From contig NZ_MRAE01000005.1 of the NCBI RefSeq assembly GCF_002008345.1, forward strand, positions 1 to 64,000: a stretch of 64,000 bases of DNA, written 5' to 3'. The position numbers were made by a program, and so were the translations under genes. This document shows positions 9,922-20,888 of this stretch, piece after piece. The notes under the pieces were generated by a model. The model was not told where the DNA came from. It ran no database searches and saw only the letters and a program-made list of their open reading frames with translations. The first letter of the stretch is position 1. The number at the start of each line of letters is the position of its first letter. The stretch is from Clostridium tepidum. GTDB lineage: Bacteria; Bacillota; Clostridia; Clostridiales; Clostridiaceae.

Positions 9922-11199
9922 ATGCTATCAACCCTACGTAATGCTTGGAAAGTTCCCGATTTAAGGAAAAGATTAATTTTTACTTTATTTATGATAGCAA
10001 TTTTCAGGATGGGAAACTATATCCCAGTTCCTGGAATTGATACATCTAAATTGGCTAACCTCACACAAAACGGATCATTATTTGGATTTTATGATTTAAT
10101 ATCCGGAGGAGCTTTTAGTAGATTTAGTATATTTGCTATGGGTGTTGTACCGTATATTAACTCTTCAATTATAATGCAGTTACTTACAATTGCATTACCT
10201 TCTCTGGAAAGTCTTTCAAAAGAGGGAGAAGAGGGAAGAAAAAAAATTCAACAATATACTAGGTATGGTGCAGTTATATTAGGTGTTATTCAAGCATTCA
10301 GTACATATGCGATAATAGCTCGTGCTGGAGCACTTAGAGATGGATCAAAGTTAAATTTATTCATAATTATAATAACATTGACTACTGCATCAACTTTTTT
10401 AATGTGGTACGGTGATAAAATAACAGAAAAGGGTATAGGTAACGGAATATCACTAATAATATTTGTTAATATAGTATCTAGATTTCCCTCAACTATATAT
10501 AGCATAATAGGACTTCAAAAAGCTGAAACAGTGAATTTTGTAGAAGTTATAATGTTTATAGTAATAGCTTTGGCATTATTTTTATTAGTTGTAATAATGA
10601 ACTTAGCTGAAAGAAGAATACCTGTCCAATATGCTGGGAGAGCAGTAGGAAATAAAATTTATAAAGGTCAATCTACACACATACCAATAAATGTTAACTC
10701 CTCTGCAGTTATAGGTATTATATTTGCTATATCAGTAATGCAGTTTCCAATTACTATTGGTCAATTTTGGCCAGAATCAGCTTTTTATAAGTTTGTTACT
10801 TTAAATAAATATAGTCCTTTTAGAGATAAAAGTATTGCTTATATTGTGTTATATTTTGTATTAACAGTGTTTTTTACTTGGTTTTATACAGTAGTTACTT
10901 TTAAGCCTGATGAAATGGCAGAAAATATGCATAAATCCTCTGGATTTATACCAGGAATAAGACCAGGAGAACCTACAGCAGAATATATAGAAAGAGTAAT
11001 AACAAAAAGCTCTATAATTGGTGGAACTTTTGCAGCTATTATAGCAATATTTCCAATAATTATGGCAACATATAGTAAGTTTCAAGGTATATCCTTTGGA
11101 GGAACAAGTATGTTAATTATGGTTGGATTTGCATTGGATACTATAAGACAAATGGAATCTCAATTAGTTATGCGTCACTATCAAGGTTTCTTAAAATAA
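9922..11199 (+). CDS. secY: Preprotein translocase subunit SecY
   Basis: SecY is the channel of the Sec translocon in the cytoplasmic membrane. The 425-residue product has about ten hydrophobic segments, the plug-region pattern NYIPVPGID after the first segment, GGAFSRFSIFAMGVVPYINSS and the cytosolic loop RRIPVQYAGR. The C terminus has RHYQGFLK. The start immediately follows the rplO stop, and GAGGTGAT inside the end of rplO serves as the binding site. Confidence 0.98.
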   Translation: MLSTLRNAWKVPDLRKRLIFTLFMIAIFRMGNYIPVPGIDTSKLANLTQNGSLFGFYDLISGGAFSRFSIFAMGVVPYINSSIIMQLLTIALPSLESLSKEGEEGRKKIQQYTRYGAVILGVIQAFSTYAIIARAGALRDGSKLNLFIIIITLTTASTFLMWYGDKITEKGIGNGISLIIFVNIVSRFPSTIYSIIGLQKAETVNFVEVIMFIVIALALFLLVVIMNLAERRIPVQYAGRAVGNKIYKGQSTHIPINVNSSAVIGIIFAISVMQFPITIGQFWPESAFYKFVTLNKYSPFRDKSIAYIVLYFVLTVFFTWFYTVVTFKPDEMAENMHKSSGFIPGIRPGEPTAEYIERVITKSSIIGGTFAAIIAIFPIIMATYSKFQGISFGGTSMLIMVGFALDTIRQMESQLVMRHYQGFLK

Positions 11200-11222
11200 A
11201 AATGTTTTGGAGATGATTATGG

Positions 11223-11873
11223 ATGCGTGTAATTTTGTTAGGTCCTCCAGGAGCAGGTAAAGGAACTCAAGCAAAATTAATAAGTGAAAAATTTTCTATT
11301 CCTCATATATCAACAGGTGATATATTTAGAGCAAACATAAAGGAGAAAACTCCTCTAGGAATGGAAGCAAAAAGATATATAGATAATGGTCAATTAGTGC
11401 CAGATGAGGTAACTATAGGAATAGTTAAAGATAGATTAACAAAAGATGATTGTGATAATGGTTTCCTTTTAGATGGTTTTCCAAGAACAGTTGCTCAAGC
11501 AGAAGCTCTAGATGAATTTTTAAAGGGCATCAATAATGATTTAGATGTGGCACTATTAATTAAAGTGCCTGAAGGATTTATCTTGGAAAGAATGACTGGT
11601 AGAAGAGTTTGCACATCTTGTGGTGCAAGTTATCACATAAGATTTAATCCTCCTAAAGTAGAAGGAAAATGTGATATATGTGATAATGAATTAATTCAAA
11701 GAAAAGATGATACAGAAGCAACAGTGAAAGAAAGATTAGAAGTTTACAGCAAACAAACTTATCCGCTTATAAATTATTATAAAGACAATGGTATAATCTC
11801 AGAAGTTGATGGGACTGAAGCAATTGATAAGGTGTTTGAAAATATTTCAAATATCTTAGGGAGATATAAATAA
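11223..11873 (+). CDS. adk: Adenylate kinase
   Basis: It interconverts ATP + AMP and 2 ADP. The 216-residue product has the P-loop [10 protein letters not shown], the AMP-binding DGFPRT motif and a LID domain with four cysteines (CTSC and CDIC, around residues 130-153) that normally bind zinc in Gram-positive enzymes. It lies between secY and map, as in most Firmicutes, and overlaps map by one base. Confidence 0.98.
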   Translation: MRVILLGPPGAGKGTQAKLISEKFSIPHISTGDIFRANIKEKTPLGMEAKRYIDNGQLVPDEVTIGIVKDRLTKDDCDNGFLLDGFPRTVAQAEALDEFLKGINNDLDVALLIKVPEGFILERMTGRRVCTSCGASYHIRFNPPKVEGKCDICDNELIQRKDDTEATVKERLEVYSKQTYPLINYYKDNGIISEVDGTEAIDKVFENISNILGRYK

Positions 11874-12622
11874 TGATAATAATTAAAACTGATTCTGAAA
11901 TAGAATATATGATAAAAGCAGGAAAAGTTGTTGCTGAAGCCTTAGAAACTTTAGAAAAGCATGTAAAACCAGGAATAAGTACTGGAGAATTAGATAGAAT
12001 TGCAGAAGAGATTATATTAGGCAGAAATGCCAAACCATCTTTTAAAGGATATTATGGGTTCCCAGCTTCTATATGTGCATCTGTTAACAATGAAGTAGTT
12101 CATGGAATACCAAGTAAAGATAGAATTCTAAAAGAAGGAGACATAATTAGTATAGACTGTGGAGCTATTTTAAATGGCTATCAGGGTGATGCAGCAAGAA
12201 CATTTCCAGTAGGAAATATATCAAAAGAAGCTGCTAAGCTAATAGAAGTTACCCAAAATAGTTTTTTTAAAGGTATAGAAAAAGCTAAAGTTGGCAATAG
12301 ATTAACTGATATATCTGCAGCTATTCAAGAATATGTTGAAAGTTATGGATTTTCTATTGTAAGGGATTACGTAGGTCATGGCATAGGAAAGAATATGCAT
12401 GAAGATCCAGAAGTACCTAACTTTGGTAGACCAGGCAGGGGGCCTAAATTATCAAAAGGAATGTGTTTAGCTATTGAGCCTATGGTTAATATAGGAGATT
12501 TCAATGTAAAAGTTGAACCAAATAAGTGGACTGTAGTTACTGTAGACGGTAGTTTATCTGCCCATTACGAGAATACTGTGGCTATATTAAACGAAGGACC
12601 TAAAATAACCACTTTAATTTAA
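11873..12622 (+). CDS. map: Methionine aminopeptidase, type I
   Basis: It removes the initiator methionine from new proteins using a two-metal centre. The 249-residue product has the pita-bread fold signatures: HGIPS, SIDCGAILNGYQGDAART with two aspartate ligands, GHGIGKNMHEDP with the histidine ligand, and glutamates in AIEPM and HYENTV. The ATG overlaps the adk stop by one base. Confidence 0.97.
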   Translation: MIIIKTDSEIEYMIKAGKVVAEALETLEKHVKPGISTGELDRIAEEIILGRNAKPSFKGYYGFPASICASVNNEVVHGIPSKDRILKEGDIISIDCGAILNGYQGDAARTFPVGNISKEAAKLIEVTQNSFFKGIEKAKVGNRLTDISAAIQEYVESYGFSIVRDYVGHGIGKNMHEDPEVPNFGRPGRGPKLSKGMCLAIEPMVNIGDFNVKVEPNKWTVVTVDGSLSAHYENTVAILNEGPKITTLI

Positions 12623-12637
12623 TAGAGGTGAATAATA

Positions 12638-12919
12638 TTGGATAAAGAATGCCAGATTGGTAGATTAGTTTTATCTAAAGCCGGTAGGGATAAAGATAAT
12701 AGTTTCATCATAATAGATATACTAGATGAAAATTATGTATATATTTGTGATGGAGATATTCATACTTTAGATAAACCCAAAAAGAAGAAAATTAAACATT
12801 TGATATTTACCAATATTATTTGTGAAGATATAATAAATCTAAAGGCAACAGGTAACAACATTAAAAATTCTGTAATAAAAAGATTTATACAGTCTCATCA
12901 AGTTAATAAGGAGGTTTGA
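12638..12919 (+). CDS. Small KOW-domain RNA-binding protein (L14e-like)
   Basis: This 93-residue protein has a KOW-like N-terminal half ([20 protein letters not shown]) resembling archaeal/eukaryotic L14e and a lysine-rich middle ([11 protein letters not shown]). It sits between map and infA, a slot where Firmicutes often carry a small KOW protein. It starts at TTG 12638 after GAGGTGAA. An accessory ribosome or RNA-binding role is likely, but the function is not established from sequence. Confidence 0.8.
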   Translation: MDKECQIGRLVLSKAGRDKDNSFIIIDILDENYVYICDGDIHTLDKPKKKKIKHLIFTNIICEDIINLKATGNNIKNSVIKRFIQSHQVNKEV

Positions 12920-12926
12920 ATGCCTT

Positions 12927-13275
<349 letters not shown>

Positions 13276-13281
13276 TAAACG

Positions 13282-13332
13282 GTTTTAGGAGCGGCTGACT
13301 ATGATATTAAAAATATATCATTGGCCTAAAAC
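13282..13332 (+). promoter_or_regulatory. Stem-loop leader ahead of rpsM, candidate r-protein target
   Basis: The 109-base gap before rpsM contains an 8-bp outer stem, GTTTTAGG (13282-13289) with CCTAAAAC (13325-13332). Inside is a second stem, TGATAT (13302-13307) with ATATCA (13315-13320), and between them an unpaired GC-rich segment (AGCGGCTGAC). There is no U-run directly after it. It sits where S4 acts on the alpha operon of E. coli, so an S4 or S13/S11 target is possible but unproven. Confidence 0.45.
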
Positions 13333-13384
13333 TTTTAATATAAATAAAAATTAGTAAGTAGGAATTCAGGAGGTGTAAACTTTA

Positions 13385-13756
13385 ATGGCAAGAATTTCAG
13401 GTATAGACCTACCAAAGGAAAAAAGAGTAGAAATCGGTCTAACATATATATATGGAATTGGCTTACCAACTTCTCAACAAATATTAAAAGCTACTGGAGT
13501 AAATCCAGATACAAGAGTTAAAGACCTATCAGAAGAAGAAGTTAATGCAATCAGAGATTACGTTAATAAAAATGTAAAAGTTGAAGGTGACTTAAGAAGA
13601 GAAGTAAAACTTAACATAAAGAGATTAATTGAAATTGGATCTTACAGAGGAATAAGACATAGAAGAAATCTTCCAGTTAGAGGTCAAAAGACTAAGACTA
13701 ACGCTAGAACAAGAAAAGGTCCAAAGAGAGCTATAGGTGGAAAGAAGAAAAAATAA
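13385..13756 (+). CDS. rpsM: 30S ribosomal protein S13
   Basis: S13 in the 30S head forms intersubunit bridges with L5. The 123-residue product has [20 protein letters not shown], the helix-hairpin-helix region [14 protein letters not shown] and [21 protein letters not shown]. The start follows AGGAGGTG. It opens the alpha-type block after the hairpin leader. Confidence 0.98.
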   Translation: MARISGIDLPKEKRVEIGLTYIYGIGLPTSQQILKATGVNPDTRVKDLSEEEVNAIRDYVNKNVKVEGDLRREVKLNIKRLIEIGSYRGIRHRRNLPVRGQKTKTNARTRKGPKRAIGGKKKK

Positions 13757-13773
13757 GGTAAGGAGGGAACAGC

Positions 13774-14172
13774 ATGGCAGCAGGAATGAAAGGTAAGAGA
13801 AGCAGAAGAAGAAAAGAAAGAAAGAATGTTGAACATGGTTGTGCACATATAAAATCAACTTTCAACAATTCAATAGTTACAATTACCGACAAAGTTGGTA
13901 ATACTTTATCTTGGGCAAGTGCAGGTGGATTAGGTTTTAGAGGTTCAAGAAAAAGCACACCATTTGCAGCACAAATGGCTGCAGAAACTGCAGCTAAAGC
14001 AGCTATGGAGCATGGCTTAAAGAGCATAGAAGTTTACGTAAAAGGACCGGGCTCAGGAAGAGAAGCTGCTATAAGATCATTACAAGCAGCAGGTCTAGAA
14101 GTTACTTTAATAAAAGATGTAACTCCAATACCACATAATGGTTGTAGACCACCAAAGAGAAGAAGAGTATAG
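13774..14172 (+). CDS. rpsK: 30S ribosomal protein S11
   Basis: S11 forms the platform of the 30S subunit near the E-site mRNA. The 132-residue product has [31 protein letters not shown] and the C-terminal [15 protein letters not shown], in which Asn-Gly is often converted to isoaspartate in other bacteria. The start follows AAGGAGGG. Confidence 0.98.
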   Translation: MAAGMKGKRSRRRKERKNVEHGCAHIKSTFNNSIVTITDKVGNTLSWASAGGLGFRGSRKSTPFAAQMAAETAAKAAMEHGLKSIEVYVKGPGSGREAAIRSLQAAGLEVTLIKDVTPIPHNGCRPPKRRRV

Positions 14173-14206
14173 TAATATAATATAGTAATAGGAGGTGTAA
14201 AATTTA

Positions 14207-14827
14207 ATGGCTAGATATACTGGAGCAACTTGCAGACTTTGCAGAAGAGAAGGATTAAAACTATTTCTTAAGGGAGATAGATGTTATACAGATAAGTGCG
14301 CGTTCGCTAGAAGAGGATACGCACCAGGACAACACGGTCAAACTAGAAAAAAAGTATCTAACTATGGATTACAATTAAGAGAAAAACAAAAAGCTAAAAG
14401 AATTTATGGTATCTTAGAACGTCAATTTAGAGGATACTATAAAGAAGCTGATAGAAGAAGAGGAATAACAGGTGAAAACTTGTTAAGACTTTTAGAAATG
14501 AGATTAGACAATGTAGTATATAGACTAGGATATGGTAACTCAAGAACAGAAGCTAGACAATTAGTTACTCATGGACATTTCTTAGTAAATGGCAAAAAGG
14601 TTGATATAGCATCATACCAAGTTAAAGTTAATGATGTTATAACAGTATGCGATAAGAGCAAAGCTACTGAAAAATTCAAAACTTTTGCAGAAAATCCAAG
14701 AACATTACCAGCATGGTTATCAGGAAATATAGAAAGTTTTGAAGGAAAAATAGAAAGAGAACCAGTAAGAGAAGATATAGATGTACCTGTTAATGAAACA
14801 TTAATCGTTGAGTTATACAGTAAATAA
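14207..14827 (+). CDS. rpsD: 30S ribosomal protein S4, zinc-binding (C-plus) form
   Basis: S4 starts 30S assembly and lines the mRNA entry site. The 206-residue product has cysteines at residues 9, 12, 26 and 31, the pattern of the zinc-binding N-terminal module, then the S4 RNA-binding domain with [13 protein letters not shown]. The C terminus [12 protein letters not shown] is shared with a cysteine-free paralog at 61710-62303. The start follows AGGAGGTG. Confidence 0.97.
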   Translation: MARYTGATCRLCRREGLKLFLKGDRCYTDKCAFARRGYAPGQHGQTRKKVSNYGLQLREKQKAKRIYGILERQFRGYYKEADRRRGITGENLLRLLEMRLDNVVYRLGYGNSRTEARQLVTHGHFLVNGKKVDIASYQVKVNDVITVCDKSKATEKFKTFAENPRTLPAWLSGNIESFEGKIEREPVREDIDVPVNETLIVELYSK

Positions 14828-14894
14828 TAAATAAATTTATTTAGATCAGTTGCCCTCAAAGAATATAAATATTAATAAATGAGGAGGGTTAAGA

Positions 14895-15842
14895 ATGTTA
14901 GAAATAGAAAAGCCAAAAATAGAATGTGTTGAAAATACTGAAGATGGTTCTTATGGTAAATTTGTCATTGAACCACTAGAAAGAGGTTATGGAACAACTC
15001 TTGGTAATGCTTTAAGAAGAATTCTTTTATCATCATTACCTGGGGTTGCTGCAGACCATATAAAAATTGATAATGTTCTTCATGAATTTTCAACAGTGCA
15101 AGGTGTAAAAGAGGATGTTACAGAATTAATTCTTAACATCAAATCTTTAGCACTTACTATGAATGGAGAGGGTCCAAAAACTATATATATAGATGAAGTG
15201 GGTCCTAAAGAAGTTACAGCAGCTGATATCAAAACAGATGGAGATGTTGAAGTAATAAACAAAGATTTACATATAGCAACCCTTGACGAAAATGGTAAAA
15301 TATATATGGAAATCAACGTTAATCGTGGTAGGGGCTATGTAACTCAAAATAAAAATAAAACCAAGGATATGCCAATAGGAAGCATAGCAGTAGATTCAAT
15401 TTATACGCCTGTTAAAAGAGTTAATTTCTCTATTGAAAATACTAGAGTTGGTCAAATAACAGATTATGATAAATTGACTATAGAAGTTTGGACTAATGGT
15501 ACTATAAGACCAGAAGAAGCTGTAAGTTTATCAGCTAAAATTCTTATAGAGCACTTTAAGTTATTTATGACTTTAACTGACCATGCAGATGATATGGAAA
15601 TCATGGTTGAAAAAGAAGAAGATAAGAAAGAAAAAGTTCTAGAAATGACAATTGAAGAACTAGATCTTTCAGTAAGAAGTTATAACTGTTTAAAGAGAGC
15701 TGGAATAAATACAGTTCAAGAACTATGCGAAAGAAGCATGGATGATATGATGAAAGTCAGAAACCTTGGTAAAAAATCCTTAGAAGAAGTAGAACAAAAA
15801 TTAGACGCTTTAGGATTAGGTTTGAAAAAAAGTGAAGATTAG
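14895..15842 (+). CDS. rpoA: RNA polymerase subunit alpha
   Basis: Alpha nucleates RNA polymerase assembly, and its C-terminal domain contacts UP elements and activators. The 315-residue product has the N-terminal [20 protein letters not shown] and the C-terminal domain with [17 protein letters not shown] and [10 protein letters not shown]. The start follows GAGGAGGG. A CCCTC at 14853-14857 could pair with GAGGG in this binding site. Confidence 0.98.
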   Translation: MLEIEKPKIECVENTEDGSYGKFVIEPLERGYGTTLGNALRRILLSSLPGVAADHIKIDNVLHEFSTVQGVKEDVTELILNIKSLALTMNGEGPKTIYIDEVGPKEVTAADIKTDGDVEVINKDLHIATLDENGKIYMEINVNRGRGYVTQNKNKTKDMPIGSIAVDSIYTPVKRVNFSIENTRVGQITDYDKLTIEVWTNGTIRPEEAVSLSAKILIEHFKLFMTLTDHADDMEIMVEKEEDKKEKVLEMTIEELDLSVRSYNCLKRAGINTVQELCERSMDDMMKVRNLGKKSLEEVEQKLDALGLGLKKSED

Positions 15843-15885
15843 TAAAGTTAATATAGGCAGTTTAAGGTAAGGAGGTATAGGAGAG

Positions 15886-16227
15886 ATGGCAGGATATCGT
15901 AAATTAGGTCGTCCAACTGATCAACGTAAAGCAATGCTTAGAAATCTTGTTACTAGTTTTTTAAAGCATGGGAAAATAGAAACTACAGAAACTAGAGCTA
16001 AAGAAACTAGAAGTATTGCTGAAAAAATGATAACCCTTGCAAAGAGAGGAGATCTTCATGCAAGAAGACAAGTACTTTCTTTTGTAACAGAAGAAGCAGT
16101 AGTACAAAGACTATTTGATGAAATAGCTCCTAAGTATGCTGAAAGAAATGGTGGATACACAAGAATATATAAAGTTGGCCCAAGAAGAGGCGACGGAGCT
16201 GAAGTGGTTATACTAGAGTTAGTATAA
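15886..16227 (+). CDS. rplQ: 50S ribosomal protein L17
   Basis: L17 lies near the tunnel exit. The 113-residue short bacterial form has the diagnostic [19 protein letters not shown] and [17 protein letters not shown]. The start follows AAGGAGGT. It closes the ribosomal part of the operon; a hairpin follows its stop. Confidence 0.98.
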   Translation: MAGYRKLGRPTDQRKAMLRNLVTSFLKHGKIETTETRAKETRSIAEKMITLAKRGDLHARRQVLSFVTEEAVVQRLFDEIAPKYAERNGGYTRIYKVGPRRGDGAEVVILELV

Positions 16228-16233
16228 TTATTT

Positions 16234-16268
16234 GGGGATTAAGTATAAAATTGGCTTAGTCCCCATTT
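16234..16268 (+). terminator. Hairpin after rplQ, probable weak terminator
   Basis: GGGGATTAAG (16234-16243) pairs with CTTAGTCCCC (16255-16264), 10 bp with one G-U pair, followed by ATTTTG. The tail is short, so some read-through into the ecf genes is likely. A TATAAT at 16272-16277 may mark a promoter for the ecf unit, but its -35 match is poor. Confidence 0.6.
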
Positions 16269-16317
16269 TGCTATAATATAAACTTTAGTTTATAGCTTCA
16301 TATTTGAGGTGTTTGGT

Positions 16318-17166
16318 ATGAATGAGATGATTAAATGTAATAATGTTACATATAAGTATGAATCTAATAAAGAAGATGAAAATACTCAAAAAATTGCATT
16401 AGATAATGTTAATTTGACTATAAAAAAGGGTGATTTTGTAGTTATTTTAGGAAGAAATGGATCGGGAAAGTCGACTATAGCTAAGCATATGAATTCTCTT
16501 TTAATACCTTCAGAAGGTAAAGTATATGTTGACAATTTGGATACTGGGAATTTAGAAAATACATGGGACATAAGAAATAAGGCTGGAATGGTTTTCCAAA
16601 ACCCAGATAATCAGATTGTAGCTACTATAGTAGAAGAGGATGTAGCATTTGGACCAGAGAATTTAGGTATTCCTCAAGAAGAAATAAGGTGTAGAGTAGA
16701 TGAATCACTGAAGAAAGTAAATATGTATGATTATAGAAAACATGCACCACATTTATTATCTGGGGGACAAAAACAAAGAGTAGCTATTGCTGGGGTATTA
16801 GCTATGAGGCCTGAGTGTATTATATTTGATGAACCTACAGCTATGTTAGATCCTTCAGGAAGACTAGAAGTAATTAATACTATTAAGGAAGTAAATAAAA
16901 AATATGGTATAACAATAGTGCTTATAACTCATTTTATGGAAGAAGCAGTAGAAGCTGATAGAGTTATAGTAATGGATTCTGCTAAAGTAATAAAAGAAGG
17001 AACACCTAAGGAAATATTTAAAGAAGTAGAAATGATGAAAAAAATAGGGTTAGATGTACCTCAGATGACAGAGATAGCCTATTATTTGAGACAACACAAT
17101 GTGGAAATACCATCAGATATATTAACTATAGATGAAATGGTGGATGAATTATGTCAATTAAAATAG
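16318..17166 (+). CDS. ecfA1: ECF transporter ATPase component A1
   Basis: This is one of the two ATPases that drive energy-coupling-factor vitamin uptake with EcfT and exchangeable S components. The 282-residue product has Walker [10 protein letters not shown], the Q-loop MVFQNPDNQ, signature [14 protein letters not shown] and Walker [12 protein letters not shown]. The ATG at 16318 is 6 bases after GAGGTG; an upstream in-frame GTG at 16309 lies within that site. Its end overlaps ecfA2 by 16 bases. No S component is encoded nearby, as expected for a shared module. Confidence 0.95.
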   Translation: MNEMIKCNNVTYKYESNKEDENTQKIALDNVNLTIKKGDFVVILGRNGSGKSTIAKHMNSLLIPSEGKVYVDNLDTGNLENTWDIRNKAGMVFQNPDNQIVATIVEEDVAFGPENLGIPQEEIRCRVDESLKKVNMYDYRKHAPHLLSGGQKQRVAIAGVLAMRPECIIFDEPTAMLDPSGRLEVINTIKEVNKKYGITIVLITHFMEEAVEADRVIVMDSAKVIKEGTPKEIFKEVEMMKKIGLDVPQMTEIAYYLRQHNVEIPSDILTIDEMVDELCQLK

Positions 17167-18017
17167 AAAATTTAACACATGTATATATGGAAGGAACACC
17201 CTTTGAAAAAAAGGCAATAGATAATATAAATATAAATATAGAAGATGGAGAATTTGTTGCTTTAATCGGGCATACAGGTTCAGGTAAGTCTACATTAATA
17301 CAGCATATAAATGGATTATTGAAACCTAAATCAGGAAAGATAATAATAGATAATATAAATATAGCAGATAAAGGGGTAAAATTGAGTTCCATAAGGAAAA
17401 AAGTTGGGCTCGTATTTCAATACCCAGAGTATCAATTATTTGAAGAAACCATAGAAAAAGATATTGCTTTTGGACCTATTAATTTAGGGTTAAATGAACA
17501 AGAAGTTTTAAATAGAGTAAAAAGAGCAATGAATATAGTAGGATTGAATTATGAATTGTATAAAGATAAATCTCCCTTTGAATTAAGTGGAGGACAAAAA
17601 AGAAGAGTAGCCATAGCAGGAGTAGTAGCTATGGAACCTAAAATATTGATATTAGATGAACCTACAGCAGGTTTAGACCCAAAAGCTAGAGATGATATAT
17701 ATAGTAAAATTCAAGCATTAAGAAAAGAATATAATATGACTATAATTCTCGTTTCACATAGCATGGAGGATGTTGCTAAGTTTGCAGATAAAATATTAGT
17801 TATGCATAAAGGTCAATGTGTATTACAAGGGAAGCCTTGTGAAGTATTTAAAGAGGTAGATACTCTTGAAAGTATGGGATTAGCAGCACCAGAAGTTACA
17901 TATTTAATACGAAAATTAAGAAAAAAGGGTTTTAATTTACCAGATGATATCTATACTATAGAAGAGGCAAAGAAAGAATTATTAAAATCACTTAAAAGTG
18001 AGGGAATTATTAAATGA
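17151..18017 (+). CDS. ecfA2: ECF transporter ATPase component A2
   Basis: This is the second ATPase of the ECF module. The 288-residue product has Walker [10 protein letters not shown], signature [14 protein letters not shown] and Walker [14 protein letters not shown]. It overlaps ecfA1 by 16 bases and ecfT by 4 (ATGA), so all three are probably translated in a coupled fashion. The order A1-A2-T-truA after rplQ is the common Firmicute arrangement. Confidence 0.95.
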   Translation: MSIKIENLTHVYMEGTPFEKKAIDNININIEDGEFVALIGHTGSGKSTLIQHINGLLKPKSGKIIIDNINIADKGVKLSSIRKKVGLVFQYPEYQLFEETIEKDIAFGPINLGLNEQEVLNRVKRAMNIVGLNYELYKDKSPFELSGGQKRRVAIAGVVAMEPKILILDEPTAGLDPKARDDIYSKIQALRKEYNMTIILVSHSMEDVAKFADKILVMHKGQCVLQGKPCEVFKEVDTLESMGLAAPEVTYLIRKLRKKGFNLPDDIYTIEEAKKELLKSLKSEGIIK

Positions 18018-18817
18018 TAAAGGATATAACAATAGGACAATACATACCAGGAGATTCTTTTGTGCATAAGTTAGATCCAAGAATTAAGATAATTATATCC
18101 CTTGTATATATAATTGATCTTTTTTTAGTTAATAATTTTAAAGGATATATATTTATAGTGCTATTTACATTAGCGGCTATATTAATTTCAAAAATAAAAT
18201 TTAAATATATATATAAGGGACTTAAGCCCATACTTATATTAGTAATAATAACAGCTATTTTGAATTTATTTTTAACACCAGGAGATACATTATTATTTAA
18301 GTGGAAGTTTATTACTATATATAAAGAAGGAGTAAGATTAGCTGTATTTATGGTTCTAAGATTAATATTTTTAATAATAGGAACATCATTATTAACATTA
18401 ACAACATCTCCTATAGAGCTTACAGATGGCATAGAGAAGCTATTGAATCCATTAACAAAGATAGGAGTTCCAGCTCATGAACTTGCTATGATGATGACTA
18501 TAGCTTTAAGATTTATACCAACACTTATGGATGAAACCGATAAGATTATGAAGGCTCAAATGGCTAGAGGCGCAGATTTTGAGTCTGGTAATTTGATACA
18601 AAGAGCTAAAAATTTAATACCTTTACTAGTTCCACTTTTTATTAGTTCATTTAGAAGAGCTGATGAGCTAGCTATGGCAATGGAAGCGAGATGCTATAGA
18701 GGAGGAGAAGGCAGAACTAGGATGAAAGAACTTTCTTTTTCTTCAAGAGATTATATAGCAATAACATTTACTTTTATTTTAGTTATATTATCTATTTGGA
18801 GTAGGATGTGGACTTAA
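18014..18817 (+). CDS. ecfT: ECF transporter transmembrane component T
   Basis: EcfT is the membrane scaffold that joins the two ATPases to substrate-binding S components. The 267-residue product has several hydrophobic segments and the two coupling-helix motifs with an Ala-Arg-Gly core, [10 protein letters not shown] and [13 protein letters not shown]. It overlaps ecfA2 (ATGA) and shares one base with truA. Confidence 0.94.
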   Translation: MIKDITIGQYIPGDSFVHKLDPRIKIIISLVYIIDLFLVNNFKGYIFIVLFTLAAILISKIKFKYIYKGLKPILILVIITAILNLFLTPGDTLLFKWKFITIYKEGVRLAVFMVLRLIFLIIGTSLLTLTTSPIELTDGIEKLLNPLTKIGVPAHELAMMMTIALRFIPTLMDETDKIMKAQMARGADFESGNLIQRAKNLIPLLVPLFISSFRRADELAMAMEARCYRGGEGRTRMKELSFSSRDYIAITFTFILVILSIWSRMWT

Positions 18818-19557
18818 TGAAAAATATAAAGTTAAAACTTGAATATGATGGGACAAATTATTATGGATGGCAAAAGCAAAAAAATGATAAGTTTATTACT
18901 TTGCAAGGTACTTTAGAAAAAGTTGTAAGTGATATAACTAAAGAAAAAGTAGAGATTATAGGAGTAAGTAGAACAGATTCAGGAGTTCATGCTAAAGGGT
19001 ATGTATGTAATTTTTTTACTAATACTAAAATACCACCTAAAAATCTAAAAAAAGTGATTAATAATAATTTGCCCAAAGATATAGTAGTTTTAAGTTCAGA
19101 AGAAGTTAGCAGTGAATTTCATTCTAGATTTTGTAGTAAAGGTAAAACTTATGAATATACAATTTTAAATAGTCCACAGCCTATAGCTATAGGTAGAAAT
19201 TATATTTTTCAGTTTAAGGATAAGCTAAATATAGATAATATGAAAATAGCATCAAGATATTTTATAGGAACACATGATTTTTCTGCTTTTAGAACAAAGG
19301 GAAGTAGTGTAAAGACTTCAGTTAGAACTATAACTAAAGCTGAAATAAATAAAAAAGGTGATTTTATAAGGTTTACAATTACAGGAGATGGTTTTCTTTA
19401 TAATATGGTAAGAATAATAGTAGGTACATTAATAGAAGTTGGATTAGATAAAATAAAACCAGAATATGTAGAGTATATTATAAAGTCCAAAGATAGAGCT
19501 AAAGCAGGGCCATGTGTGCCTTCGTCTGGGTTATGCTTAAAGGAAGTACTTTATTAA
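18817..19557 (+). CDS. truA: tRNA pseudouridine synthase A
   Basis: TruA makes pseudouridine at positions 38-40 of tRNA anticodon arms. The 246-residue product has LEYDGTNYYGWQ and the catalytic aspartate in SRTDSGVHAKG, then RTITKAEI and a C-terminal GDGFLYNMVRIIVGTL. The frame is open from GTG 18808, but the ATG at 18817 overlaps the ecfT stop and gives the family N terminus. Confidence 0.96.
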   Translation: MKNIKLKLEYDGTNYYGWQKQKNDKFITLQGTLEKVVSDITKEKVEIIGVSRTDSGVHAKGYVCNFFTNTKIPPKNLKKVINNNLPKDIVVLSSEEVSSEFHSRFCSKGKTYEYTILNSPQPIAIGRNYIFQFKDKLNIDNMKIASRYFIGTHDFSAFRTKGSSVKTSVRTITKAEINKKGDFIRFTITGDGFLYNMVRIIVGTLIEVGLDKIKPEYVEYIIKSKDRAKAGPCVPSSGLCLKEVLY

Positions 19558-19562
19558 TACTA

Positions 19563-19591
19563 TTGACACACCGGGCAGATTGTATTATAAT
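19563..19591 (+). promoter_or_regulatory. Perfect consensus sigma-A promoter of rplM-rpsI
   Basis: TTGACA at 19563-19568 and TATAAT at 19586-19591 are separated by exactly 17 bases. It begins 6 bases after the truA stop. Start of transcription is expected near 19598. Confidence 0.92.
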
Positions 19592-19597
19592 AACTTT

Positions 19598-19677
19598 GTT
19601 TGTATAGTATAATAGATTCACTAGCCCCGGATCTTTATATAGAAGAACGCTTTATGTAAAATAGTTAGGGAGGGAAA
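19598..19677 (+). ncRNA. rplM leader RNA (probable L13-type autoregulatory leader)
   Basis: The transcribed leader holds a hairpin, TTTATATA (19634-19641) with TATGTAAA (19653-19660), around a conserved-looking loop AGAAGAACGC, preceded by CACTAGCCCCGGAT. Firmicutes are known to carry an L13 leader at this place, thought to be a feedback site for L13. I assign it by position and GC-rich motif; a covariance search would settle it. Confidence 0.6.
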
Positions 19678-19680
19678 ATG

Positions 19681-20115
19681 ATGAAATCATATATAGCTAA
19701 ACCACATGAAGTTGAAAGAAAATGGTATATAGTTGACGCTGCTGATAAGCCATTAGGAAGAGTAGCTAGTCAAGTTGCATCAATACTAAGAGGTAAACAT
19801 AAACCTACATATACACCACATGTTGATACAGGTGATAATGTAATAGTTATAAATGTTGAAAAAGTTGTATTAACAGGTAAAAAATTAGATCAAAAATTAT
19901 TAAGACATCATTCATTATATCCAGGTGGATTAAAAGAAATACCATATAGAGAAGCACTAGCTAAGAAGCCTGAATTTGTATTTGAAGAAGCAGTTAGAAG
20001 AATGCTTCCAACTGGAATTTTAGGAAGAAAAATGTTAAAGAAATTAAAGGTTTATAAAGGAGCAGAACACAATCACGAAGCTCAAAAACCAGAAGTATTA
20101 GAATTAAGATACTAA
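19681..20115 (+). CDS. rplM: 50S ribosomal protein L13
   Basis: L13 is an early 50S assembly protein. The 144-residue product has [19 protein letters not shown] and [19 protein letters not shown]. Two tandem ATGs (19678 and 19681) follow AGGGAGGG; the second has the better spacing. It forms a two-gene operon with rpsI behind its own promoter and leader. Confidence 0.97.
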   Translation: MKSYIAKPHEVERKWYIVDAADKPLGRVASQVASILRGKHKPTYTPHVDTGDNVIVINVEKVVLTGKKLDQKLLRHHSLYPGGLKEIPYREALAKKPEFVFEEAVRRMLPTGILGRKMLKKLKVYKGAEHNHEAQKPEVLELRY

Positions 20116-20140
20116 TTGTAGGCTGAAGGGAGGATAAAAA

Positions 20141-20533
20141 ATGGCTAAAGTACAGTATTTTGGAACTGGAAGAAGAAAAAAATCAGTAGCAAGAGTAAGA
20201 CTTGTAGCTGGAGATGGAAAAGTAATAATAAATAAGAGAGATATAGAAAACTATTTTCCAATAGAAACATTAAGAGTAATAGTTAATCAACCATTAGTTT
20301 TAACAGAAACAAAAGATAAATATGATGTATTAGTAAATGTTCACGGCGGTGGATTTACAGGTCAAGCAGGAGCAATAAGACATGGTATATCTAGAGCTCT
20401 TGTAAAAGCTGATGAAAACATGAAACCATCATTAAAAAAAGCTGGTTTCTTAACAAGAGATCCAAGAATGAAAGAAAGAAAGAAATATGGATTAAAGAAA
20501 GCAAGAAGATCTCCACAATTCTCAAAGAGATAA
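20141..20533 (+). CDS. rpsI: 30S ribosomal protein S9
   Basis: S9 sits in the 30S head, with a C-terminal tail that reaches the P-site tRNA. The 130-residue product has [34 protein letters not shown] and the basic end [12 protein letters not shown]. The start follows AAGGGAGG. A terminator follows directly. Confidence 0.98.
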   Translation: MAKVQYFGTGRRKKSVARVRLVAGDGKVIINKRDIENYFPIETLRVIVNQPLVLTETKDKYDVLVNVHGGGFTGQAGAIRHGISRALVKADENMKPSLKKAGFLTRDPRMKERKKYGLKKARRSPQFSKR

Positions 20534-20545
20534 TATGGGATTACG

Positions 20546-20575
20546 AGGAAAGGCATTTTGTCTTTCCTTTTTTTA
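20546..20575 (+). terminator. Terminator after rpsI
   Basis: AGGAAAG (20546-20552) pairs with CTTTCCT (20562-20568), followed by an unbroken T run to 20574. The following stretch to 20888 is very AT-rich and shows no gene or clear site. Confidence 0.88.
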
Positions 20576-20888
20576 TTATTTTAGCAAACTTTTAATGTGG
20601 GAAATTTAAAATATAAAAACTATTTTATATAAATATAGAATTAGGATTGATGATTTAAGTAAAGAAGGGTTATTTTATATAGATTTTACCTAAATTTTCA
20701 TTATGAGATAAAAATTATCTATCAAATTCCTTTTATAAAAGTATTGTTATTTGAACTTAATTAATTTTAATATAGTTTTCTTGTATAAATATAAAATAAA
20801 ATAATTTTAGATATATATAAAATGACATTAACTAATTTATTAATTAATGAATTATTAAATATGTATTTTAAATGTAGAAAAGTTTTCT

